NCBI GenBank assembly: GCA_041394605.1
Contig: JAWKHX010000006.1
Coordinates: forward strand, 310,001 to 374,000
DNA: 64,000 bases
Origin: UBA668 sp041394605
GTDB taxonomy: Bacteria; Actinomycetota; Acidimicrobiia; Acidimicrobiales; Ilumatobacteraceae
Reading direction: 5' to 3'
This document shows positions 1-10,901 of the stretch, in pieces; within the stretch, counting starts at the first letter, position 1, and each line of letters starts with the position of its first letter. The notes below the pieces were generated by a model, which saw only the letters and a program-made list of their open reading frames with translations, did no database searches and had not been told where the DNA came from. Both the position numbers and the translations under genes were made by a program.

Positions 1-88
1 GGAGCGGTGGGGCTTCTCGTACGTGATCGTCGGTCTGGAGCGGATGTGGACTCGTTCGCCGGTGGTGGCCGAACTGGCCGGCACGTGA
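1..88 (+). CDS. C-terminal tail of an LLM-class (F420/flavin-dependent) oxidoreductase, partial
   Basis: The window opens inside a gene. From base 2 the frame reads 28 codons to a TGA at 86-88, with the peptide ERWGFSYVIVG followed by SPVVAELAGT. This is the usual ending of actinobacterial LLM-class oxidoreductases, TIM-barrel enzymes that use F420 or flavin. The catalytic part lies outside the window, so the substrate cannot be guessed. The stop overlaps the GTG at 85 proposed for the next gene in a GTGA arrangement, as in many operons of this window. The call rests only on the short tail. Confidence 0.5.
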   Translation, partial: ERWGFSYVIVGLERMWTRSPVVAELAGT

Positions 89-1110
89 GCACCGCGCCGC
101 AGCCCCACACTCGCGCTGTGCAGGGCCGGAATGATCTCCGGCGCCCACGCTGCCGCGGCACGGCTGGCCGGCATCCGTGTGGTTGCCGTCGCGTCGCGCA
201 CGGCGGGCGATGCCGCGATGGCCGAAGGGTTGGGTGCCGCCACCGTGGGTGTACGCCGACCTGCCCGCCGGCGCCGACATCGTGGTGGTGGCCCTCCCCC
301 GGCGCAGCACGCCGATGCTCTGCGCCTGCTGCAGGCCGGAACCGCCGTGCTCTTGGAGAAGCCGCTGTGCCGCACGCTGGACGAAGGCCGACCGCCTGTG
401 GTGGCAGCCGCCGATGCGAACCACGGCCGCTTGCTGTACGCCGGAGAACCTGGCCCTGCGCCGTTGGTGCGGCGTCAGCCGCCCACCCCCAAGGTCGGGC
501 CGCTCACGCATGTGGAGGTCCGCAGCCTGGGGCCTGCCCGGATGAGGCGCGTTCACCGACGAGTGGGGCGGCGGCGCGCTGTTCGACCTGGGGGTGCACC
601 CACTGGCGGTGGCGATGCTGGTGTGCGGCGCAGCCGGCCTGGGCCGCCCACGGCAGTTGCGGCAACGCTGCGCGCGGCGGGAGGGCCACGGCAGCGACGA
701 GCACGCCGAGGTACGCTGCACTATGGCGGCGGCCTACACCGCACGGTCGTGGCTAGCTAGCCGGGCGGCCTAGACCACGTGGGACGTCCAGGTGGCGGGC
801 GAGCACGGTGTGCTGCGCGCCGAGCGCTGCCGTGCAGCGGCTGGAGTACAACGGCGACGAGAGTGGCACTGCCGACCACGGCCGGCGAGGTGCCGGTACT
901 GGAGGATCTCGGCTACCTGCCCCAGCTGAGGGCGTTCGTGGCCGACCTCGACGCCGGCCGGCCGCCGGTGATGGATGGCCGGTTCGGTCGAGAGGTGCTG
1001 CAGGTGGTGATGGCTGCGTACACGTCGGCCGGCCGGGCCGGGCGCCGCAGCCGCTGCCGTTCACCGGGCCGCGCGACCGGACCCCGCTGGAGCTCTGGCG
1101 GGCGGGCTGA
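85..1110 (+). pseudogene. Gfo/Idh/MocA-family NAD(P)-dependent oxidoreductase, broken by several frameshifts
   Basis: Three reading frames in turn give pieces of one dehydrogenase of the Gfo/Idh/MocA family. The nucleotide-binding start reads AGMISGAHAAAARLAGIRVV (from about 125). The family signature VLLEKPLCRTLDEG follows near 349-390, containing the E-K-P that carries the catalytic lysine. A C-terminal piece RDRTPLELWRAG ends at TGA 1110. The intact gene would be about 340 codons, normal for the family, which oxidises sugar or cyclitol hydroxyls or reduces related carbonyls. The likely start is GTG 85. At least four shifts are needed (near 118, 240, 390-560 and 1030). The region may be a pseudogene, but neighbours are shifted in the same way, so poor assembly is at least as likely. 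Confidence 0.7.
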
Positions 1111-1185
1111 CCTCCGGCCGCCCGGCCCGCCAGGACAGGCCGTTCGCCACTGGCGAACCACCCGGTGGTGGCGCACGGTGAGGCC

Positions 1186-2480
1186 ATGATCCGATCGATG
1201 AGCGACGCCGTCGCGGCCATCCGCCCCGACGACACCCTTGCCGTGCCGCTCGGCCCCGGTGTGCCCAGTGGCCGCCTCCACGCACTCGGCGAGGCGCGAC
1301 GATTCGAGCACCTCCGAGGTGTTCAGGCCCTCCTGCCGACCTGTACCAGTTGTTCATGCGCAGCGGGGTGCACTACCGCAGCGGCTTCTTCGGCCCGGCC
1401 GAGCGGTTCCTGCGCGACGCCGGCGCTTCGATCGACTTCGTGCCGGCGGACTTCCGCCGCGCTTCGAGCCGATCCTCCACCACCTGCAGCCACGGGTGAT
1501 GGCCACGTCGGCCGCGCCGCCGGTGGACGGGTGGAGTCAGCCTCAGCGTCCACGCCGGGGCCAGCGTGGACGAGGCTGCACCAGGCGGGCGCCGACCCGG
1601 ACCGGCTGGTGATCGTGGAGGTCAGCCCCACTACCCGCACACCTACGGCCTGCCGCCGGACTTCGAGCACCGCCTGCACGTGGACGAGATCGACTTCCTC
1701 GTCGAGACCGACCGCCAGCCGCTGAACCTGCCGGACGCGCCGCCCACGGAGGCCGAACTGGCCATCGCCGAGCACGCCACCCACTTCATCCACAGTGGGT
1801 GCACGCTGCAGACCGGCATCGGGGGCATCCCCAGCCAGATCGCCAAGCTGCTGGCCGAAGGGCCGCTGGGCGACTTCGGGGTGCACAGCGAGATGTTCAC
1901 CACCGGCCTGATGCACCTGCACCAGTCGGGCAAGGTCACCAACATGAAGGGCAGCCGGTTCGACGGCTTCACCGTCACCACGTTCGCCGCCGGCACACCC
2001 GACCTGTACGAGTGGCTGGACCACAACGAGGCGGTGCGGTTCCTGCCGGTGCGGGTGGTGAACTCGCCCGAGTTGATCGCTCAGAACCGGTTCATGGTCA
2101 CCATCAACGGCGCACTGGCGGTGGACCTTGCCGGCCAGGTGGTTGCCGACACCATCGTCGGCGCCCAGTTCAGCGGCATTGGTGGCCACGAGGACTTCGT
2201 GAGCGGGCCGGGCCTGTCGGCCGACGGTCGCAGCCTGGTGTGCCTGCCGTCGTCGTCGTTGGTCAACGGCGACCTCGTGTCGCGCATCCTGCCCAAGCTG
2301 CCGGCGGGGTCGGTCATCAGTACGCCCCGGCACCAGGTGGACGTGGTGATCACCGAGTTCGGGGCCGCAGAGTTGGCGGGCAAGACCATCCGTGAGCGGG
2401 CGCTGGCGCTGGCGTCCATCGGCCACCCCGACGTCCGCGACGAACTGCTGGCCGTGGCGGGCACCTGGCCCCAGGACTGA
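1186..2480 (+). pseudogene. Acetyl-CoA hydrolase/CoA-transferase family protein, frameshifted in its first third
   Basis: The last 280 codons are intact and read as the C-terminal half of the acetyl-CoA hydrolase/transferase family (4-hydroxybutyrate or succinyl-CoA:acetate CoA-transferase type). They include LQTGIGGIPSQIAKLLAEG near 1807, HSEMFTTGLMHL near 1884 and the glycine-rich SGIGGHEDFVSGPGL near 2173. The N-terminal part MIRSMSDAVAAIRPDDTLAV starts at ATG 1186, then the frame changes near 1275, 1345, 1530 and 1600. FVPADFR and HHLQPRVMATSAAPP can be recovered in the shifted frames. The enzyme moves CoA between short-chain acids in the cytoplasm. Exact substrate unknown. Total length (about 430 codons) is right for the family. 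Confidence 0.82.
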
Positions 2481-2549
2481 GCACCGGCGGACTCCCTCGG
2501 TCGGTGACGTGTCACGCGCGCCCCGCGAGATGTGCAACGATGACGCGTT

Positions 2550-5500
2550 ATGACGGGAATCATTCACATTGGCAGTGTTGTCGGCGCGCGCCGGCGCACG
2601 TTCGCCGCACTCGCAGCAGGGGCAGCCGTACTCGGCACCGTGCTGGTCACCAGCCTCCAACCCACGGCCGCCGCCGGCACACCGACGATGACGGCACCGG
2701 GACGCATCTACCCCACGGTGGACACGGTGTATCCGTTCGCCGGGAGCGACGGCATCTCCGGTGATGCCGCCGTCCTGTCGGTGAGCGGCATGGACGACAC
2801 CGGCTGCGACCCCAACTCTGGCAACGGCTACGACACCACATCGTGCCCACGCGTCCAGATGGACCTCAACGCCAGCACGGGTGGCCTGCTGTTCATGGCC
2901 AACCTCACCGGGGTGAACCTGGACGCCGATCCGGAGTACGAGATCTTCACCCACAACGACGGTGCGGTCATCAACCAGATCACCGACCCGCTCGGCGGGC
3001 CGAGCCAGGTCATCCACCTGAACGGCACCCAGGCCCAGCTCAACAACGCCCTCCAAGACCTGGAGTTCCAGCCCGCAGCCGGGTACGAGGAGCGCCAGAC
3101 CGACGACGGCCTGCTGCCCCGCCTGACCTCGGTTGCCGTGCAGGGTGGCGTGTCCCCCGGCGCGTCGGACACGAAGTACACGTACATCAAGATCGAAGGG
3201 ACCAACGACGGCCCGACGCTCAGTGCCCCGGCCACCGCCGTCGACGCGGCCGCCGGTGCGTCCACCGACCTGAACGACGAGGTCAGTGTGGTGGACCCGG
3301 AGATGTGCAACTTCACCATCTGCGGCAACCCGTACACCGACCCCGGTCTGGTGGAGGGTGACGACGAGATGCTGCTCGTCGCCTGGCTGGCCGAGAGCTC
3401 GTGCGGGGATTTCAACCTGCGCGGCGGGGTGTTCACCACCCTCGGCGGACCGGCCCTCGCCAACGTCCACACCTTGCTCACCGATGTCAGCGGCGCCGAC
3501 CTGGAAGCGGATCAAGCCGCGGCCATCGAGGCGTCGATCTCCCCCACGGCCCTGGCCTTGGATCTCAGCGCTCAAGCGGGTGGCCCACTGTCCGACAACA
3601 CGGTCTTCGCCGCGATCGGCGACCTGGACGAGGTGCGCTACGCCCTGTCCACGATCACGTTCAACGCCCCTGCCGACGATGCCGTCTGCAACCTCAACAT
3701 CACCGTCAGCGATCTGGGCAACAACGGCGCGCCGCTGAGCTACGTCGGGTCGCAGATCGGCGGCAGCGAGTCGCCCCAGCCGGGCTACGAGGTCCCCGAT
3801 GCCAAGGGCGACACGACGTCGGTGACGTTCAACGTCAAGGATTCCCACCCCGGTGTCACCATCGATCAGGCCCTGCCCACCCTGCCGGGCGTGGCTGCCG
3901 GCCCCAACAGCCCGGGTGCGTTCACCGTGACGTTCGACGATGCGATCGAGCCGGGCTCGTTCGACACCGGCGACCTCTCGCTGAGCACCAGTTCGGCATC
4001 GGGCCCGGCCCTCGGCGTGCTGGTGCCCGTGACGCCCGGCCTCGTGTACACCGTGCCGGTCACGGCCACGGGTGATGGCACGCTGACCCTCGAGTTCACC
4101 GGCACCGTCTGCGCTGCCGGCCATGGCACGTCGTCGTGCGACTCCGGCTTCGACAACGATCCACCCACCTACGACGACAACGAGATCGACTGGGACCAGA
4201 CCGGCCCCGACGTCGCCATCGCCATCGCCCCCGGGCAAGGGAACCCGACCTCCACCTCGCCGATCCAGTTCGAGGTGACGATCGGGGAATCGCTCACCAC
4301 CGCCCCGGTGCAACTCACCAGCGCCGACATCGACATCACGGGCACCGCGGGCGGCACGCTCGTGGCCAACGTCACCCAGCCGGACCCGCTGGACCTCACC
4401 ACCTTCCTCGTGTCGATCAGCGGCATGACCACCGGCGGCACGGTGTCCGCCGAGGTGAAGGCCAACGCGATCGTGGATCTTGCGCTCAACGGCAACGCCG
4501 CCAGCGGCGCCGCCACCGTCACCTGGCAGGACGTGGACACGACGGATCCGACCGTCACCATCGACCTGCACTCAGGCCAGGCGGACCCGACCAACGCGTC
4601 GCCGATCGTGTTCGATGCCGTGTTCTCCGAGCCGGTCAGCGGCTTCGTCGACTCGGACATCGTCCTCGGCGGCACCGCCGGCGCCACTACGGCCGTGGTG
4701 GCCGGCGGGCCGCAGAACTACACGATCACGGTCACCGGCATGACCCAGACCGGCACGGTCACGGTGACGTTCGCCGCCGGCGCCGCGGAGGACGGGGCCA
4801 CGAACCCCAGCGAGGCACCGATCCTGGCCCAGAACTCGGTGGAGTACGACATCGATGCGCCGACGGTCACCATCGAGCAGGGCGGCTCGCAGGCCGACCC
4901 CACCTCGGTGAGCCCGATCGTGTTCGACGTCGTGTTCTCCGAGCCGGTCACCGGCTTCGCCACCGGCGACGTCACCCTCGGCGGCACGGCCGGCGCCACC
5001 ACTGCCGTCGTCAGCGGCGGGCCGACCTCGTACACCGTCACGGTGTCCGGCATGACCCAGACCGGCACGGTCACCGCCTCGATCGGGGCCATCGTCTGCG
5101 TCGACCTGGCGAACAACCCGAACCAGGCGTCGACCAGCACCGACAACACGGTGACGTTCAATCTGCCGGCTGGTGATGTCACCCCGCCGTCGGTGGCCAT
5201 CGACCAGGCGCCGGCACAGGCCGACCCCACGTCGGTGAGCCCCGTGGTGTTCGTGGCCGTGTTCAGCGAGCCGGTGGCCGGCTTCGGCGACGGCGACGTG
5301 ATCCTCGGCGGCACCGCCGGCGCCACCACCGCGGTGGTGTCGGGCGGCCCGTCGAGCTACACGGTGACGGTGTCGGGCATGACCCAGTCGGGCACAGTGA
5401 TCGCCTCGATCGGCGCCGGTGCCGCCACCGATGCGGCGCTGAACCCGAGCCTGGCGTCCACCAGCACGGACAACACGGTGGCGTTCGTCTTCAGCATCGC

Positions 5501-6644
5501 CATCAGCACCGTGACGCCGCCCACCGTGACCATCAACCAGGGCCTCGCAGGCCGACCGACGGGCAGCCGTCGATCGTGTTCGACGTGGTGTTCAGCGAGG
5601 CCGTCAGCGGCTTCGCCACGGGTGACGTCACCCTCGGCGGCACAGCCGGCGCCACTGCCGTCATCAGCGGCAGGCCGACCCTCGTACACCGTCACGGTGT
5701 CCGGCATGACCCAGACCGGCACGGTCACCGCCTCGATCGGGGCCATCGTCTGCGTCGACCTGGCGAACAACCGAACCAGGCGTCGACCAGCACCGACAAC
5801 ACGGTGACGTTCAATCTGCCGGCTGGTGATGTCACCCCGCCGTCGGTGGCCATCGACCCAGGCGCCGGCACAGGCCAGGCCCACGTCGGTGAGCCCCGTG
5901 GTGTTCGTGGCCGTGTTCAGCGAGCCGGTGGCCGGCTTCGGCGACGGCGACGTGATCCTCGGCGGCACCGCCGGCGCCACCACCGCGGTGGTGTCGGGCG
6001 GCCCGTCGAGCTGCACGATGACGGTGTCGGGCATGACCCAGTCGGGCCGCAGTGATCGCCTCGATCGGCGCCGGTGCCGCCACCGATGCGGCGCTGAACC
6101 CGAGCCTGGCGTCACCAGCACGGACAACACGGTGGCGTTCGTCTTCAGCATCGCCATCAGCACCCGGGCGGGCAGGTCAGCATCTCGGCGACCGGCGGCG
6201 AGGGTGCGATCTCGTTCACCACACAGCATCACCCAGCCCTGCGCTGCCCGCCTGGCTTCACCGCCCCATACGGGATGCTGAACTTCTCGGCCTCCACCAC
6301 GCCGGGCGGGTTCGTCACGTTCGTGCTCACCTTGCCGGCGCCGGTGGTGGACTACCTGAAGTTGGTGGGCAGCACGTGGGCGTCGTTCACCTGGGACGGC
6401 TCCACCGGGTTCCAGATCAATGGCAATACCGTGTCGGTCACCATCCAGGACAGCAGGCGGCGGCGCGGACCCGACCGTCGGCACGGTGGCCAGGCCCGGG
6501 CATGCCGGTGCTGCGCAACGGCACGATTCCGGTCGCCAGTTCCAGCAGCTTGAGACGCCCCTGCGCCTCGCGACGCTGGTGCTGCTGCTCGGTGCGTCGC
6601 TGTGGCTGGCCACCCGCCCCCGCCGGGTGGCCCCACTGTTGTGA
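2550..6644 (+). CDS. Large secreted surface protein with tandem Ig-like repeats and C-terminal anchor; frameshifted after 5545
   Basis: ATG 2550 starts a protein with an export signal: RRRTFAALAAG, a hydrophobic stretch, then TAAAG. The first 1000 codons are open. Residues about 40-420 form a cadherin/Ig-like region. From about residue 540 come copies of a roughly 110-residue Ig-like module, each with PTSVSPIVFDVVFSEPVTGF, GGTAGATTAVV and YTVTVSGMTQTGTV. These modules are typical of bacterial adhesins and biofilm proteins. After 5545 the frame shifts at least five times. The end can still be read: FSASTTPGGFVTFVLTLPAP near 6280, then a transmembrane helix LRLATLVLLLGASLW and a basic tail RPRR. 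A short IPVAS before the helix could be a degenerate sortase site (inference). The product would sit outside the cell, anchored in the envelope. Confidence 0.72.
4864..6165 (+). repeat. Tandem duplication of about 655 bp inside the surface protein gene
   Basis: Bases about 4864-5510 and 5520-6165 are two copies of a two-module unit. Landmarks shift by 656 near TGTTCGACGT (4921 and 5577) and by 654 near GCGTTCGTCT (5481 and 6135). The copies are nearly identical. Copy 2 has one 3-base deletion and five single-base indels (near 5682, 5770, 5858, 6047 and 6108) that break the frame, while copy 1 is open. The pattern fits a recent duplication plus errors or decay in copy 2 only. Confidence 0.85.
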
Positions 6645-6702
6645 CCGGCACATGGCCGACCGCTCCGGCGGGTGGGTGGAAGCACCTTCCCGCCGGGGCT
6701 GT

Positions 6703-7250
6703 TCAACCGGCGAACGTCACGTCCGCTGTGGGTACTGCGCCCGCCGTACGCCCGGGCGCGCTCTGGAACTTCCAGTACAGGTTGGTGTGGGCGATCACTT
6801 GCTCGGGGGGCGGGGCACCCCACTCGGTGAGGTCCTCGGTGGTGTGGGCGTCGGTGACGAGTGTGACGTCGTAGCCGCGCACGAACGCACCATGGAGGGT
6901 GGAGCGGATGCACGCGTCGGTCTGGGCGCCGGCCACGATCAGGCGTCCGACGCCGAGGTCGGCAAGGACGGCCTCCAGGTCGGTGGCCTCGAACGAGTCG
7001 CCGTACTGCTTGTGCACCAGCGGCTCTGCCGTCGCCGCGCTCAACTCGGGCACGTACTCCCACGCCTCGCTGCCCTCCACCAGGTTGTCGTCGGCATGCT
7101 GCACCCACACCACGGCGGCGCCGTCGGCACGGGCAGGCCACCAGTGTGTTGATGTTGTACCACCTCATCTCGGCCGGGGCACCGGCCACCACTGGTCTGG
7201 ACGTCCACGACGACGAGTGCGGTGTTGGGGCGGTCGGCAAAGGTGGTCAT
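6703..7250 (-). CDS. Isochorismatase-like cysteine hydrolase, one frameshift
   Basis: The start ATG at 7250 gives MTTFADRPNTALVVVDVQ, with the family's catalytic aspartate in VDVQ. After a one-base shift near 7110-7150 the frame continues as MVWVQHADDNLVEGSEAW. It carries a lysine in PLVHKQYGDSFEAT and the catalytic cysteine in VAGAQTDACIRSTLHGA (about 6920). It ends at 6703. The Asp-Lys-Cys set and about 180-residue length fit nicotinamidase/isochorismatase-like amidohydrolases. The tail VIAHTNLYW is common in actinobacterial members of unknown substrate. Cytoplasmic. The single shift sits in a stretch full of indels and may be an assembly error. Confidence 0.82.
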
Positions 7251-7277
7251 GGCGGCACCGTAGCCCGCAATCCCTCG

Positions 7278-8347
7278 CTACTTCGGGCGTGCCTGCTCGT
7301 ATGCAGTGCGAATCGCGCCGGCCCGTGCATCGAGGCGCTCGCTGAGCCACGCCTTCCGGCCGGAGATCCAGGCGTTGATGGTCTCCACGTCGCTGGCGCC
7401 GGCGTTCTTGCTGACGTAGTCGATGAGGCGAGACATGAGGCCGTTGGTCTTCCGGTGCGACCACGCCGCGTCCAGCATCTCCGGCTGGTAGCCCAGCCAG
7501 CCCTCCACGATGTCGTCCTGGGGCGGCTTCTCGCTGGCGTGCCCCGAGGACGCCCACACCTGCACCGCCGACAACGCCTCACGAGCCCGGGCGCCTTCAG
7601 GCTCGTATCGATCACGGCCTGCGCCTTGGCATCGATGCCGCCCGCCTCGTTGGAGGTCCAGCCGTCGAGCACGTCGCGGGCGTGCGACAGCTCGTGGGCG
7701 AGCAGCGGGACGACGTTGAACTCTTCCGGCTGCAGGCGCCTGCCCTCCTCGTCGGACGTGTTGGTGGCGTGCTTGACGAGCTGGCCGAGTTGGAACGAAT
7801 TGACCTCGAGCGTCGACGAGACGAAGTTGAACCCGAAGCGCCGCGTGGTGGTGTCCTCCACCGGGATCACCGTCTCCGAGTCGTGGACGGCGTTCCAGTT
7901 CGCCGCGTACTGGCTGGACGACACGTTGGGCGTTCGTTTGGCCAGTGCATCCGGGGAGACAGCGTCCATCAGGCCTCCGTACCTGCCACCGAACGTCCGC
8001 CGGATCACCGTCGGTTGGGAGTCCGCGGCCGGCCCGGCCTCGGCAGGCGCAGTCTCAGCAGGCGGCGCGCTGAGGCGGCGCACCATGACAGCAGCGGCAT
8101 CGTTGGCTGCACGGAGATACCGGCCACTTCCACCCGGCCGCGGGCGCGTCGCTTCTGCGAGGGGTGCGGCTGGCCGGTCGGCGTGCCGGGAATCGGCCGT
8201 CCGATCGAGTGGGTGGTCGCTTCGGGTCACGACGACCTCCAGGTCGGTTGCGTCCACGGTAGCTCCGCACGCCAGCCCGTCCTGGCCACCCGGTCTGGGC
8301 GGGTGGGACGAAGCCTCGTCGCCGGCGACGGCGTGTGCCAGCGGCAT
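7278..8347 (-). CDS. Putative zinc metallopeptidase (HExxH), frameshifted near 7590
   Basis: Reading down from about 8347, the protein holds PTVIRRTFGGRYGGLMDAVS, a beta-rich middle with DSETVIPVEDTTTRRFGFNF, and PLLAHELSHARDVLDGWTSN at about 7645-7705. HELSH is a zincin HExxH motif whose glutamate would be catalytic. After one shift near 7590 the last 90 residues continue (VWASSGHASEKPPQDDIVEG) to the stop at 7278. Short V-x-R-R blocks (MVRRL, TVIRR) upstream resemble the linkers of DUF4157-type proteins, but that link is weak. The start is uncertain: ATG 8347 is chosen because the frame upstream runs into the end of the PhoX gene. Function beyond a probable peptidase is unknown. Confidence 0.55.
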
Positions 8348-8433
8348 TCGCAGCACCAGCACGACGAGGGCGGCCGCAGCCGGCCGTCGCGCTCTCCGCG
8401 GCGCGGTCGGAGAACGCGACGGCGGCCGACGGC

Positions 8434-10388
8434 TCAGACGACGCCGTTGATGGTCAGGTAGCCGACGGCGGCGCTGAACCGGTCGTTGTAGTTGGCCCTG
8501 ACGAGGGGGTCGAGCGTCGGCTTGACGACGTCGTGCAACGGGCTCCCAGTCACCAGGGTGCTGGAAGTTGCTCATGATGTAGGTGAAGCCGTTCACGTCG
8601 TCCGGCATGCAGGCCGGTGGACTCGGCACCTGACGGGCACGACATGATGCGACTCAGCACGCCGTGTCGACGCTGTAGGCCCGGAAGTTGTTCACGTGGT
8701 TGCCGCTGTCCTCGCCGATGAAGAGAGTCCGCATGGCCTCGGAGTACTTCAGGTTGTCCGGGTTGGCGATCCTGTCGGCGTTGGCGCTGTTGTTCAGCGC
8801 GTCGCGCACGGCCAGATCCTCACCCACCAGCGCCGCCGGGGCGTCTCGAGGACCGACACCCAGTTGCTCTGGATCTTGCGACCGTCGGTGTCGCGGACGC
8901 CGCCCTTCAGCCGGTGCTCGTAGACGGCACCGGCGTTGATCGCCTTGTCCAGCACGATGTCGCCCTGGTTGCTGGACTGGCCGGCGACCATGCTCTTGTA
9001 GATGTAGGACATGGCGGAGTACGCCTTCTTGTCCTTGGCGTTGACGGTGGTGCCCTCCATCTTGGTGAAGCCCATCGACCCGCCGCGCAGCGCGGCGTAC
9101 CGGTGCACGTCTCAGGAACGCCGCCGCCTTCTCCCCATGCCAGGGCAGCACCTGCCCAGTTGTAGCCGCCGTTGAAGTTGATCTTGGTGAACGTCGCGTC
9201 GCCCGGGTCGCTGGTGCGCACGTCCATGATGTCGGCGGCCGTCAGCGTGTCGGCCATCGCCTCGATCTCCTTGCTGGTCGCATGACCGAGGTTGATCCAG
9301 GTGAGGTCGCCGGAGCCGGCCCCGGTGCTGGAAGTCTGAATCCACTTGGCAACGTAGAGGGTGCCGCGGGACAGGTCCGCGCCCGGTCCGCCACGAACAT
9401 GAACAGGCCGCCGTTCGTGGCATCGTCGCCCATCAGCACGGTGCGCTCGTCGGGCATCACCTGCACGAGTTCGTGGGAGATGCGCCCGAGGCAGTAGTGC
9501 TTCTTGATGGTCGCGGTGCCGTCGGTGCGCACGGTCACCTCGGGCAGGTGGCCGTAGTGGTACGGCTTGGCCCTGTTCTCGTCGCCGTAGAGGTTCTTGC
9601 TGAAGGCCTTGAGTTGGCTGTTGGTCGCCACCGTGGCGTCAGGCTCGTACTCCTCGCTGGACAGATGGGTGTTCCACGGCGAGATGCTGGCACCGCACGT
9701 GATCCACAGGCCGTGCACGTCGCTGGTGTCCACGTTGTGGTAGCTGACCAGCTCCAACCGGCCGGTGTCCTGGTCCTGGTCCAGGCTCAGCACGGCGATC
9801 GGCGAGGGCAGCTGGCCGTACATCGAGGCACCGGCGGTGTCGCGCGACGTGTACTCGAACTGGACCACGGCGAAGATCCGCTCACGGTTGCCACGCCCCT
9901 TCCGGCAGCCGGGGATCTGCAGCAGCGACATGCCGTCCGGGCAGTCGGAGAAGAACTGCCGGGCGGTCGGCGAGGTGGGTCCGATCGGCTGGTTGTTGAT
10001 GTCGTAGTAGCCGCCGGCCAGGATCGTGCCGCCGCCGGTGCGGGTACGTCGGCACCGGTGAAGAACGTCTCGTACCCAGGCGAGAAGGTCGTCTGGTGCG
10101 CCCGGACCTTGCGGGTGAGGGTGGAGGCGACGTATGTCGTCGCCATCTGGGCGAAGTCGGCCAACGACGGCGCCGCCATCCCGTTGAGCGCGTATTGCAC
10201 CGGCTGGCCGTACCGATCCTGGTCGAACCCGCGGCGAGTCGTCACGTTCGCCGCCGCCGCGTCGGTCGGCACCGGCCGCTTGTGCGACGGACGTCTTGTC
10301 GAGGAAGGATGCCGCCAGCGGCAGCGAGGTGGCGCAGTCAGCGCCTGCAGCGCGCGACGACGGGACGGTGAGGGTTGCTTTCGGGCAT
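8434..10388 (-). pseudogene. PhoX-family (DUF839) secreted phosphatase, several frameshifts
   Basis: Fragments in alternating frames form one protein of about 650 codons, the normal PhoX length. They include GYETFFTGADVPAP (near 10050), ERIFAVVQFEYTSRDTAG (9850), KPYHYGHLPEVTVRTDGTAT (9550), HYCLGRISHELVQVMPDERT with MGDDATNGGLFMFVADRA (9400-9500), RGGSMGFTKMEGTTVNAKDK (9070), FIGEDSGNHVNNFRAYSVDT (8690) and GFTYIMSNFQHPGDW (8550). The tail SAAVGYLTINGVV stops at 8434. ATG 10388 is the likely start, with GGAG a few bases upstream. An arginine-rich N-terminus suggests Tat export, as known for PhoX. PhoX enzymes are Ca/Fe-dependent phosphomonoesterases in phosphate scavenging. At least five shifts are needed, so the gene is broken or badly assembled. 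Confidence 0.82.
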
Positions 10389-10562
10389 GTGACTCTCCAG
10401 AGGGTGGGAAGGTGAGCGGGTGCGGTGCGGGTCCGGGAACCGGCGCCACCGCGGCAACGTACGCGGGGCGCATGACACCCCCATGTGGCCCAGATGGCCC
10501 CCCGATGACCTCAGCGTGAAGAGTGAAGGACCGCCACCGCGCTGCCGAGCAGCTCGGCGTTC

Positions 10563-10655
10563 CGGCCTCACGATCGCGACCCTCGCCAACGACTTCGGAA
10601 TCCACCGAACGACCGTGATCGCCCACCGAGCACGCCATATGCCGCCGAACCGGCA
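10563..10655 (+). pseudogene. Helix-turn-helix remnant of a recombinase-like protein (copy 1 of 3)
   Basis: The + frame reads LTIATLANDFGIHRTTVIAH, a resolvase-type helix-turn-helix with the F-x-I-H-R-T-T-V core. No N-terminal domain precedes it and the frame runs into the start of the DUF433 gene. Two further copies of the same motif follow at about 11108-11170 and 11855-11915. The motif is usual at the C-terminus of actinobacterial recombinases. Here it is an isolated scrap. The rest of the PhoX-to-DUF433 gap (10389-10562) shows nothing recognisable. Confidence 0.4.
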
Positions 10656-10679
10656 GCCCTCGTCCGGTACGCTTCTGGC

Positions 10680-10901
10680 GTGGCCGGTCGGATCACCATC
10701 GACCCCGAGGTAATGGGCGGCCTTCCGTGCATCAGGGGCATGCGTGTCACCGTGTCGGCAGTCATTGGACAACTGGCTGCTGGCCGCTCGATCGATGACG
10801 TGCTGGCTGATTACCCGTACCTCGAGCATGCCGACGTGCTCGCGGCTCTTGAGTTCGCCGCTGCTGACGTCAGCGAGCGCGAGTTGCCGCAGCCGGCGTG
10901 A
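10680..10901 (+). CDS. DUF433 family antitoxin
   Basis: This 73-residue protein reads GRITIDPEVMGGLPCIRGMR, then VTVSAVIGQLAAGRSIDDVL and ADYPYLEHADVLAALEFAA. That is the full DUF433 pattern: a short beta hairpin with the conserved G-x-P-x-I-x-G-x-R followed by a helical DNA-binding part. DUF433 proteins are usually the antitoxin and repressor of a DUF5615 PIN-like RNase encoded immediately downstream. Here the next start overlaps by 4 bases (GTGA at 10898) and reads MRLLIDA, the exact beginning of such a toxin, but homology stops there. The antitoxin therefore seems to have lost its partner. Start GTG at 10680 gives normal length. Confidence 0.82.
   Translation: MAGRITIDPEVMGGLPCIRGMRVTVSAVIGQLAAGRSIDDVLADYPYLEHADVLAALEFAAADVSERELPQPA

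Noticed and set aside
1323..4571. Very long open frames on the strand opposite to real genes (for example minus 1323-4571 and minus 15870-18830 upstream of the CLC gene)
   Set aside because: Repetitive Arg/Gly/Val-rich translations with no motifs; they are shadows of GC-rich genes on the other strand.
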